DNA of 6,140 nucleotides from Bacillota bacterium (GTDB lineage: Bacteria > Bacillota_A > Clostridia > Peptostreptococcales > Anaerovoracaceae). Positions within the stretch are counted from its first letter, which is position 1, and each line of letters starts with the position of its first letter. The stretch is taken from the NCBI GenBank assembly GCA_017438085.1, contig JAFRWH010000084.1, forward strand, positions 1-6,140, read 5' to 3'. The translations under genes were made by a program, and so were the position numbers. Shown one piece after another: positions 1-6,047 of the stretch. Under the pieces are notes generated by a model. That model saw nothing but the letters and a program-made list of their open reading frames with translations. It ran no database searches and was not told the origin of the DNA.

Positions 1-376
1 TATGCTGACCGCCCGCGGAATGATGCTGATCGCTGCCCGCGCTGCCGGAATACAGTGCTTTGATACGGTATTCACCAATCTTGACGACCAGGAAGGCTTC
101 GAAGCCGAAGTCCTGCAGAACAAGGCAATGGGCTTCGACGGCAAGAGCCTTATCAATCCCAAGCAGATCCGGTTCGTACACGAAGTATTTGCGCCTACCG
201 AGAAAGAGATCGTGCAGGCGGAACGCATAGTCAGAGCTTACCGCGAACAGTCTGCGGCCGGTGTCGGCGTATTCACCGTTGATGGAAAGATGATCGACAT
301 TGCCTTTATTCCCGGAGCCGAGCGCACTCTGCGCCTGGCCAGAGCCTGCGGAATGTATGAAGGAGACCTGGTATGA
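1..376 (+). CDS. citE: Citrate lyase beta subunit (citryl-ACP lyase), C-terminal part, 5' truncated
   Basis: This is the C-terminal 124 or so residues of CitE, which cleaves citryl-ACP to oxaloacetate and acetyl-ACP in the cytoplasmic citrate lyase complex. The family is a HpcH/HpaI-type TIM barrel of about 290-300 residues, so roughly the first 170 residues lie left of the window. The ATG at position 2 is therefore almost certainly an internal Met, not the start. The visible part has the family's AARAAG helix, a DTVFTNLDD stretch and the conserved GFDGKSLINPKQI segment (residues 44-56 counted from position 2), followed by the C-terminal helices. The Mg2+-binding acidic residues of the family are expected in the missing half and cannot be checked. 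The stop TGA overlaps the citF start as ATGA, which points to translational coupling. Identification is firm from the motifs and from the adjacent citF; related CitE-like malyl/citramalyl lyases are excluded mainly by context. Confidence 0.93.
   Translation, partial: MLTARGMMLIAARAAGIQCFDTVFTNLDDQEGFEAEVLQNKAMGFDGKSLINPKQIRFVHEVFAPTEKEIVQAERIVRAYREQSAAGVGVFTVDGKMIDIAFIPGAERTLRLARACGMYEGDLV
361..365 (+). promoter_or_regulatory. Ribosome binding site of citF
   Basis: AGGAG lies 7 bases before the citF ATG at 373, inside the last codons of citE. It supports the 373 start and the four-base ATGA overlap, so citE and citF are probably translated in a coupled way at similar levels, as expected for subunits of one complex. 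Confidence 0.75.
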
Positions 377-1932
377 TTAACAAAGTTGGAAGAGATATAC
401 CTGATGAACTTCTTACAGGAGGCAGGGAAGTATATCAGGGCAAGAACTATAAAGACGGTAAGTACATGCAGAAGGCTGCTCCATGCACCCGTCGCTACGA
501 AAAGCCTCAGGAAAGCAAGATACTAGGCAGTATTGCAGAAGCTCTTAAGGCCTGCGGAGCAAAAAGCGGCATGACCTTTTCCTTCCATCACCACCTCCGC
601 GACGGAGATTATGTGGTGAATATGGTAATGGAGGCCGCGATCGAAGAGCTTGGTCTTGACGAGCTGACCATAGCAGCCACCAGTCTGGGTACCGCTCACG
701 ATCCCATAGCCGATTATATCGAAGAAGGAAAGGTCGTCGGTATACAGACCAGCGGCATCAGAGGCCGCATGGGAGAGGTGGTTTCCGCAGGGAAGCTCAG
801 AACTCCCGCAATAATAAGAAGCCACGGAGGGCGTCCCCGCGCGATCGAGAGCGGTGAGGTCCATATCGACATTGCATTCATAGCAGCTCCCACCAGCGAC
901 TGCGTAGGAAACTGCCGCGGCATAGGCGGAAAGTCTAACTGCGGAGCAATGGGCTACGCCATGACCGATGCAAAATATGCGGATCACGTGTTGGTAATAA
1001 CCGACTGCCTGGTAGACTTCCCCAACATGCCCGCTTCGATCGAAGCCATCGATGTTGACGCGGTAGTCGTGGTCGATTCCATAGGCGATCCCAAGAAGAT
1101 AGCATCCGCTGCAGCACGCATCAGCCAGAATCCAAGGGATCTTATGATGGCAGAGGATGTGGCCCGCGTCATAGCATCCACCCCATATTTCAAAGAAGGC
1201 TTTTCCTTCCAGACCGGTGTAGGCGGACCTTCACTGGCAGCCAACCTCTTCCTGGAAAAATACATGGATGAACGCGGCATAAAGATGGGCTGGTCCATCG
1301 GAGGTATCTGCGGCCCCATGGTGGAGCTTCTTAAGAAGGGTAAGGTGGGTAAGGTCATTGATGTTCAGGACTTCGACCTCGACGCTGTGAACTCCATCAA
1401 CCAGACTCCCGGACACTATGAGATGAGCGCCAGCCAGTATGCCAATCCCGCGAACAAGGGCGCTTTCGTCAATAAGCTGGACTTTGTGGTACTGGCAGCA
1501 CTGGAAATAGACACCGGGTTCAACGTAAACGTGCTGACGGGTTCTGACGGAGTGCTCCGCGGAGCTCCCGGCGGGCATCCCGATGCCGCTGCGGGCAGCA
1601 AGTGCTGCATCATAGTAACGCCTCTTGTCCGCGGCCGCATGGCAACAGTTTGCGAGCATGTGGTTACCGTGACCACTCCGGGCGACTGCGTTGACGTGCT
1701 GGTCACCGACTATGGCATTGCCGTAAATCCGCTGCGTCAGGATCTTATCGACTGCCTGGATGCCGCAGGGATCAGGCATGTACCCATCGAGGAACTCAAG
1801 GAGAAGGCTTACAGTCTGGTTGGCCGTCCGGACGACCTCCAGTGGGAGGACAAGGTCGTAGCCATTCTTGAGGCCAGAGACGGTACCATACTGGACGTTG
1901 TTCGCAAAATCAAACCGTTCAAACTGGATTGA
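373..1932 (+). CDS. citF: Citrate lyase alpha subunit (citrate:acetyl-ACP transferase)
   Basis: CitF swaps acetate for citrate on the acyl carrier CitD, giving citryl-ACP plus acetate, which CitE then cleaves. The protein has 519 residues, matching the usual size of about 510. It is collinear with the family from end to end. Visible hallmarks are SFHHHLRDGDYVVN near residues 70-83, HGGRPRAIESGEVHIDIAFI near 151-170, a Cys/Gly-rich DCVGNCRGIGGKSNCG segment near 176-191, and the highly conserved GAPGGHPDAA near 397-406. These belong to the CoA-transferase-like fold of CitF; no signal peptide or membrane segment is seen. The ATG at 373 is supported by AGGAG 7 bases upstream and by the overlap with the citE stop. 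No truncation or frameshift is visible. The gene ends 62 bases before the transporter gene, with no terminator-like hairpin between them, so cotranscription is likely. Confidence 0.96.
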   Translation: MINKVGRDIPDELLTGGREVYQGKNYKDGKYMQKAAPCTRRYEKPQESKILGSIAEALKACGAKSGMTFSFHHHLRDGDYVVNMVMEAAIEELGLDELTIAATSLGTAHDPIADYIEEGKVVGIQTSGIRGRMGEVVSAGKLRTPAIIRSHGGRPRAIESGEVHIDIAFIAAPTSDCVGNCRGIGGKSNCGAMGYAMTDAKYADHVLVITDCLVDFPNMPASIEAIDVDAVVVVDSIGDPKKIASAAARISQNPRDLMMAEDVARVIASTPYFKEGFSFQTGVGGPSLAANLFLEKYMDERGIKMGWSIGGICGPMVELLKKGKVGKVIDVQDFDLDAVNSINQTPGHYEMSASQYANPANKGAFVNKLDFVVLAALEIDTGFNVNVLTGSDGVLRGAPGGHPDAAAGSKCCIIVTPLVRGRMATVCEHVVTVTTPGDCVDVLVTDYGIAVNPLRQDLIDCLDAAGIRHVPIEELKEKAYSLVGRPDDLQWEDKVVAILEARDGTILDVVRKIKPFKLD

Positions 1933-1966
1933 TCACGGATTTATTATTCGGCATCGGTCCTGCAAT

Positions 1967-1972
1967 TATAAT
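1967..1972 (+). promoter_or_regulatory. Possible internal promoter -10 box upstream of the transporter gene
   Basis: A perfect TATAAT lies in the AT-rich gap between citF and the transporter gene, centred in a 10-base perfect palindrome (AATTATAATT, 1964-1973). The best -35 at 17 bases (TTATTC, 1944-1949) is poor, and a start near 1979 would leave only a few bases before the Shine-Dalgarno sequence. A real but weak internal promoter is possible. Chance in an AT-rich spacer is equally plausible. Confidence 0.27.
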
Positions 1973-1983
1973 TCATTATCACT

Positions 1984-1989
1984 AGGAGG
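1984..1989 (+). promoter_or_regulatory. Ribosome binding site of the CitMHS transporter gene
   Basis: A full-consensus AGGAGG is separated from the ATG at 1995 by a spacer of five T residues. It is one of the strongest Shine-Dalgarno matches in the window and fixes the transporter start. Confidence 0.85.
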
Positions 1990-1994
1990 TTTTT

Positions 1995-3401
1995 ATGAGT
2001 GATTTTGTAGTAGGCCTTCTGGGACTGCTTACTATTGTCGCCATCGTTGTGACTCTGTTCAAGAGCAAGACCCAGCCGGCCATCGCATTCATCGTATTCC
2101 CTGCCATACTGGGCATCATCATGGTCATCGGAGGACGTTACAGCTTCGATGATCTGGCCACGATGATCAAGCAGGGCTTCTCGAGCACCGGACCCACTGC
2201 AGCTCTGTTCGTGTTTTCAGTGCTGTATTTCGGCCTCATGACTGATGCGGGCATGTTTGATGTTATCATTGGCAAGCTGATGAAGCTGGTAGGCGATAAC
2301 GTCATAGGCGTAGCGCTGGTAACAGCTGTCATCGCTCTGGTCGGCCACCTTGACGGCGGCGGCGCTTCCACCTTCTGCATCGTCATCCCTGCCATGCTGC
2401 CGGTATTCAAGCGCATGCATATGCGCACCACTACGCTGCTGAGGATCGCCGTGCTGTCGATGGGCGTACTTAATCTGATGCCCTGGGCAGGCCCGACTAT
2501 GCGTGCGGCTTCCGTACTTGGCATCGAGGCAGGCTCTCTATGGCAGACAATACTTCCGATACAGATCTTTGGAATCATCCTTGCCCTTGTTCATGCTGCA
2601 TTCTCCGGATGGCAGGAAAAGAAGAGAGGCGCAGGTCTCCACGGTAAACTTGCTGAGACCGAAGGCAATGTGGAGGTCCAGGAGACCACCATTGAGACTC
2701 AGCAGAACGAACTGGCACGGCCCAAACTCTTCCTGTTCAACATCCTGCTGACCCTGGCAGTAATAGCCATGCTGATCTGGGATGTATTCCCCAGCTATGT
2801 GCCCTTCATGCTCGGCCTTTCCATTGCGCTTTTCGTTAATTATGGATTTACAGCCAGCGCGCACAAGAAGATCATCAACCTGCATGCCGGTCCTGCACTC
2901 ATGATGTGCTCAACTCTGATGGGCGCAGCCGTCCTGATGGGTATACTGACCACAAGCATTGGCGCAGACGGCAAGGCTATCTCCGCCAAGACCATGGAAC
3001 TGGCTGCTGATGCCATCCCCTCCGTGGTACGCTGCCTGGCAGGCATAGTATCTTCAATACTTCCTGCTTCTCTTGGACAGCATCTGCCGCTCATCATCGG
3101 CATACTGTCCGTGCCTCTTGCTCTTGCATTCGACACCGACAGCTATTTCTATGGCATGCTCCCCGTCATGATCGGTATCGGTCAGGCTTTCGGAGTATCC
3201 GCAATGCCCATCGCTGTTGCTATGGTAGTATGCCGTAACTGCGCTACCTTCATCAGCCCGATGGTACCTGCCACTCTGCTGGGCACAGGCCTTGCGGAAG
3301 TGGACATCAAGGATCATATCAAGGCAAGCTTCCTGTATGTATGGGGCTTCTCCATTCTGTGTATGGTCTTTGCAGCTATAGTCGGCATCATGCCTCTGTA
3401 G
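1995..3401 (+). CDS. CitMHS-family citrate-metal:H+ symporter
   Basis: This is a 468-residue integral membrane protein of the CitMHS family (type members Bacillus subtilis CitM and CitH), which import citrate complexed with a divalent metal together with protons. About a dozen hydrophobic segments can be seen, beginning at residues 4-21 and ending at 446-466. The family signature region reads GHLDGGGASTF (117-127) followed by IPAMLPVFKRMHM. The C-terminal half has FDTDSYFYGMLPV (379-391) and SPMVPATLLGTGLAEVD (421-437), matching the conserved second half of the family. A charged stretch at about 206-243, rich in Glu, Gln and Lys, forms a hydrophilic loop between the two halves and makes the protein slightly longer than the roughly 430-450 residues usual for the family. 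Neighbouring citrate lyase genes make citrate the most likely substrate. Metal preference (Mg, Ca or other) cannot be read from the sequence. The start is fixed by AGGAGG at 1984. Confidence 0.9.
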   Translation: MSDFVVGLLGLLTIVAIVVTLFKSKTQPAIAFIVFPAILGIIMVIGGRYSFDDLATMIKQGFSSTGPTAALFVFSVLYFGLMTDAGMFDVIIGKLMKLVGDNVIGVALVTAVIALVGHLDGGGASTFCIVIPAMLPVFKRMHMRTTTLLRIAVLSMGVLNLMPWAGPTMRAASVLGIEAGSLWQTILPIQIFGIILALVHAAFSGWQEKKRGAGLHGKLAETEGNVEVQETTIETQQNELARPKLFLFNILLTLAVIAMLIWDVFPSYVPFMLGLSIALFVNYGFTASAHKKIINLHAGPALMMCSTLMGAAVLMGILTTSIGADGKAISAKTMELAADAIPSVVRCLAGIVSSILPASLGQHLPLIIGILSVPLALAFDTDSYFYGMLPVMIGIGQAFGVSAMPIAVAMVVCRNCATFISPMVPATLLGTGLAEVDIKDHIKASFLYVWGFSILCMVFAAIVGIMPL

Positions 3402-3415
3402 TTTATCGGTCCGGA

Positions 3416-3448
3416 CCCCGGGATCAGAAAAGATCCCGGGGCTTTTTT
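3416..3448 (+). terminator. Intrinsic (rho-independent) terminator after the transporter gene
   Basis: A perfect 10-bp inverted repeat has left arm CCCCGGGATC at 3416-3425, loop AGAAAA at 3426-3431 and right arm GATCCCGGGG at 3432-3441. One C and then six T residues (3443-3448) follow. It begins 14 bases after the transporter stop. It should end most transcripts of the citE-citF-transporter block and separate them from citC. Confidence 0.93.
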
Positions 3449-3463
3449 GACAGCTCACCGGAC

Positions 3464-3492
3464 TTTATCGGGTGTTCTTTTTCTGTTATCAT
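3464..3492 (+). promoter_or_regulatory. Likely promoter for citC-citXG (extended -10)
   Basis: TGTTATCAT (3484-3492) is an extended -10 element: a TGn followed by TATCAT, five of six matches to TATAAT. Seventeen bases upstream is TTTATC (3464-3469), a partial -35 match (three of six). Transcription would start near 3499, just before the citC Shine-Dalgarno sequence, giving a very short leader. Its place directly after a strong terminator adds weight. A second near-consensus box, TAAAAT at 3492-3497, overlaps it. Confidence 0.42.
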
Positions 3493-3502
3493 AAAATTGA
3501 GA

Positions 3503-3509
3503 AAAGGAG
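3503..3509 (+). promoter_or_regulatory. Ribosome binding site that decides the citC start
   Basis: AAAGGAG lies 7 bases before the ATG at 3517. The in-frame upstream GTG at 3472 has no such site and would add 15 residues (MFFFCYHKIEKRSNT) unlike the start of any CitC I know, so the ATG at 3517 is preferred. Confidence 0.82.
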
Positions 3510-3516
3510 CAATACA

Positions 3517-4554
3517 ATGGCATATACTCTCAGCGAGATATCAAAGACCGATACCCGTTCTCAGAAGAAGATGGATGCCCTGCTTAAAAAAGAGGGCATA
3601 CAAAGGGACGGGAACCTGGATTACAGCTGCGGCATTTTTGACGATGACTGGAACCTTATAGCCACCGGCAGCTGTTTCGGAAACACTCTGCGCTGCATGG
3701 CGGTGGACAGCGCTCATCAGGGGGAGGGACTGATGAATCAGGTCCTTTCACATCTGGTCGAGCTTCAGTACGGCCGCGGGAACAGCGAGCTTTTCCTGTA
3801 TACAAAACCTCAGACTGCAAAGTTTTTCAGAGACCTTGGCTTTTATGAGATCGCCAGGACCGGGACTGCAGTATTTACGGAAAACCGCAGAAATGGCTTC
3901 AGCCGCTGGCTTGACAGCCTGGGAAGCAGCTCTGCTGAGGGAACTTCTGCAGCTATAGTGATGAATGCAAACCCCTTCACCAAGGGGCACAGAAGTCTGG
4001 TGGAGCAGGCTGCCGCAGAAAACAGTCTGGTGCATCTTTTTGTTCTCAGCGAAGATGCGGGTCCCATACCCGCTTCCGTGCGGCTGAAGCTGGTTGAGGA
4101 AGCTGTGAAGGATCTGAAAAATGTTGTGATCCACCAGTCGGGTCCCTATATGATCAGCAGTGCCACTTTCCCAAGCTATTTTCTTAAGGATGCAGATGCT
4201 GCAATAACTGCTCATGCCGAGCTTGATCTTGCGGTATTTGCCGCTATCGCTGAAAGGCTTGGGATCAGTTCCAGATATGTGGGCGAGGAGCCTTTCAGCC
4301 ACGTGACCTCACTGTATAACCGCATCATGCAGGAAAAGCTGCCTGAAAAGGGCATAGCCTGCCGTGTGGTCCCGAGACTGGAATCGGATGGAAAGCCCAT
4401 CAGCGCCAGCAGCGTCAGACAGGCAATAAAGGAAGACCGAATGGAGGATCTTGCTGCAATGCTTCCGGAAAGCAGTCTCAGTTTTTTCCTTTCCGATGAA
4501 GCAGCTCCGGTGATCGAGGCCATACGCAGAGAGAAGGATGTGATCCACTATTGA
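3517..4554 (+). CDS. citC: [Citrate (pro-3S)-lyase] ligase
   Basis: CitC activates citrate lyase by acetylating the thiol of the CitD prosthetic group with acetate and ATP. From the ATG at 3517 it has 345 residues, the normal family length. Domains in order: an N-terminal GNAT-like domain at about residues 1-125, with the acyl-CoA-binding-type loop HQGEGLMNQVL (67-77) and a C-terminal FFRDLGFYE (103-111); then a nucleotidyltransferase-like domain at about 143-345. That second domain carries MNANPFTKGHRSLVEQA (149-165), whose T155-K-G-H158 is the (H/T)xGH ATP-binding motif, and ISASSVR (295-301), the second nucleotide-binding signature. Both catalytic motifs look intact. The gene has its own RBS and probable promoter after a strong terminator. 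Its stop TGA (4552-4554) sits inside the TTG start region of citXG, so the two are coupled. A frame from a GTG at 3472 is open but lacks a ribosome binding site. Confidence 0.94.
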   Translation: MAYTLSEISKTDTRSQKKMDALLKKEGIQRDGNLDYSCGIFDDDWNLIATGSCFGNTLRCMAVDSAHQGEGLMNQVLSHLVELQYGRGNSELFLYTKPQTAKFFRDLGFYEIARTGTAVFTENRRNGFSRWLDSLGSSSAEGTSAAIVMNANPFTKGHRSLVEQAAAENSLVHLFVLSEDAGPIPASVRLKLVEEAVKDLKNVVIHQSGPYMISSATFPSYFLKDADAAITAHAELDLAVFAAIAERLGISSRYVGEEPFSHVTSLYNRIMQEKLPEKGIACRVVPRLESDGKPISASSVRQAIKEDRMEDLAAMLPESSLSFFLSDEAAPVIEAIRREKDVIHY

Positions 4555-5924
4555 AGATCAGTATCAGAGAAGCGGATCTGTCCTCGGTGCTGTCCGCAAG
4601 AGATGAAAGAGCAGCGCTGCAGCAGTCTCTGCTGAAAGAATTCAGGCAACCCCTGATATGTTTTACTATGAACATACCCGGTCCGATCAAGGACAGTCCC
4701 CTGATACGCCGGGCATATTTCTGCGGCCGCAGTGAACTGGAAAGTATGCTGCAGGAGCAGCATTTTGGCGTGCTCTGCCGAAGGGAGACTCTCGCGTTTA
4801 CCAGCTGCGAGATACAGTATGCGGTGGATGCTGATGCAGACAAGCTAAAGGAAGCCTGCATCAGAATTGAGGAGACTCATCCTCTTGGCAGGCTTTTTGA
4901 TATGGATGTCATACGTCCTGACGGCACTAAGATCGACCGCAGCGGGGCAGGAAGGTCCGAACGCGGCTGCATAGTCTGCGGCAAGCCCGGCAGGGAATGC
5001 GCTTCAAGGCGTATCCACAGTGTGGCTCAGCTGCAGAAGGCGGTACGGAACATCATAACAGCTTATTTCCGCGAGACTGATATTAAGAATACGGCAGACT
5101 TGGTAAATAAGGCTCTGCTGGAGGAATTGTATACCACTCCAAAACCGGGGCTGGTGGACAGAAACAATAACGGCAGTCACAAAGATATGGATATATCCAG
5201 CTTTGAGAGGAGCGCCGGAGCTCTGTATCCCTTCTGGAAGGAATTCGTCCGGACAGGTATGGAAACAGCCTCGATGCCCCCGCAGAAGAGCTTTGATATG
5301 CTGCGTCAGACCGGTATTGAGGCTGAAAAAGCCATGCTTAAGGCTACAGGAGGTATAAATACCCACAAAGGCGCAGTATTCATTTTCGGGCTGGTATGCG
5401 GAGCTGTCGGACGGCTCTGGAGAGCGGAGGAACCCTTGCCGAAACCGGAAGCTGTATGCGCTGAATGCCGCCGGATGGCAGCCGATGCCATGAAGCGTGA
5501 CTGGGAGAAGGTTTCAGAGACCCCGGAAAAAGAGCTCTCTTATGGCCAGAAGCTGTATCTGGAATATGGCATCAAAGGTGCCCGGGGCGAGGCGGAAACC
5601 GGATTCTCCTCGGTATTGGAGCATTCTCTTCCCGTTTTTGAAAGCGCACTGGCTGAGGGAAAGGGCAGGGCGCGGGCTGCTGTGGAGGCTCTTCTGTCGC
5701 TTATTGCCTTAGGAACTGACAGCAATATGATACACCGAGCCGGCCGTAAAGCTTCAGAAAAAGCCGCAGCCGAAGCTTCCGTGCTGCTTGCAGGGAACGC
5801 TCCGGATCTGATGGAAAAAACCGAGGCTCTTGACCGCAGCTTTATCGCTGCAAATATGTCTCCGGGCGGCTGCGCAGACCTGCTTGCTCTTACCCTGTTT
5901 TTCAGTCTTACAATAAAGAGATAA
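4551..5924 (+). CDS. citXG: Fused CitX-CitG: apo-citrate lyase phosphoribosyl-dephospho-CoA transferase / triphosphoribosyl-dephospho-CoA synthase
   Basis: One 457-residue protein carries both enzymes that build the CitD prosthetic group. The CitX part (about 1-165) has RDER near 17-20, FTMNIPGPIKDSPLIRRA (38-55) and HPLGRLFDMDVIRPDG (110-125), and ends in a Cys-containing segment, CIVCGKPGREC (140-150). It transfers the nucleotide-like group to apo-CitD. The CitG part (about 180-457) has KPGLVDRNNNGSHKDMD (198-214), TGGINTHKG (266-274), YGIKGARGEAETGF, LGTDSNMIHRAG and a C-terminal MSPGGCADLLA; it makes the precursor from ATP and dephospho-CoA. Both halves seem complete. Such fusions are known, for example in Haemophilus influenzae. 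The best start is TTG at 4551, overlapping the citC stop as TTGA; AAGGA at 4534-4538 is 12 bases away, rather far, so re-initiation by terminating ribosomes is likely. No in-frame ATG lies between it and the RDER motif. TTG and coupling together suggest low expression. Confidence 0.93.
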   Translation: MKISIREADLSSVLSARDERAALQQSLLKEFRQPLICFTMNIPGPIKDSPLIRRAYFCGRSELESMLQEQHFGVLCRRETLAFTSCEIQYAVDADADKLKEACIRIEETHPLGRLFDMDVIRPDGTKIDRSGAGRSERGCIVCGKPGRECASRRIHSVAQLQKAVRNIITAYFRETDIKNTADLVNKALLEELYTTPKPGLVDRNNNGSHKDMDISSFERSAGALYPFWKEFVRTGMETASMPPQKSFDMLRQTGIEAEKAMLKATGGINTHKGAVFIFGLVCGAVGRLWRAEEPLPKPEAVCAECRRMAADAMKRDWEKVSETPEKELSYGQKLYLEYGIKGARGEAETGFSSVLEHSLPVFESALAEGKGRARAAVEALLSLIALGTDSNMIHRAGRKASEKAAAEASVLLAGNAPDLMEKTEALDRSFIAANMSPGGCADLLALTLFFSLTIKR

Positions 5925-5994
5925 AGCCTTATCCTGCCATGAAGAAATACTATAACCAAAGCTAATAGCATTGCAGCTATGCCTGCGGGAAATA

Positions 5995-6003
5995 TGGTAA
6001 AAT
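5995..6003 (+). promoter_or_regulatory. Likely promoter (extended -10) for the gene at 6048
   Basis: TGGTAAAAT is a TGn followed by TAAAAT (five of six matches to TATAAT), in the context TATGGTAAAATAAA that is common in clostridial promoters. No good -35 is seen at 17 bases (AGCTAT at 5975-5980), which is typical of extended -10 promoters. Transcription would begin near 6010 and leave a leader of nearly 40 bases. Confidence 0.42.
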
Positions 6004-6034
6004 AAACATCATGGAATCATTTGTTTCTCTATAT

Positions 6035-6039
6035 GGAGG
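6035..6039 (+). promoter_or_regulatory. Ribosome binding site of the gene at 6048
   Basis: GGAGG ends 8 bases before the ATG at 6048. It supports this start over the out-of-frame ATG at 6011, whose frame closes at 6091. Confidence 0.75.
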
Positions 6040-6047
6040 CATATTTA

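Noticed and set aside
1231..1779. Open frame of 182 codons on the minus strand inside citF
   Set aside because: It lies wholly opposite a clearly conserved gene, has no ribosome binding site that I can see and encodes a composition with no recognisable domain. It is a shadow of citF codon use.
3447..3452. Perfect TTGACA overlapping the tail of the terminator, as a -35 box for citC
   Set aside because: The bases 16-18 further on (around 3469-3476) are G-rich and do not resemble a -10 box, and the good -10 at 3487 is 34 bases away.
3472..3516. Upstream GTG start for citC adding 15 residues
   Set aside because: It has no Shine-Dalgarno sequence, overlaps the likely promoter and gives an extension not expected in CitC; the ATG at 3517 has AAAGGAG at ideal spacing.
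3748..4302. Open frame of 184 codons on the minus strand opposite citC
   Set aside because: citC is firmly identified on the + strand over the whole stretch, and the antisense product resembles nothing known to me.
5540..5971. Open frame of 143 codons on the minus strand opposite the end of citXG
   Set aside because: It covers the conserved CitG C terminus, and its Ala/Ser/Arg-rich product is typical of an antisense artefact.
5965..5980. Small inverted repeat ATAGC/GCTAT after citXG as a terminator
   Set aside because: The stem is only 5 bp, AT-rich and not followed by a T run, so no intrinsic terminator is called between citXG and the next gene.
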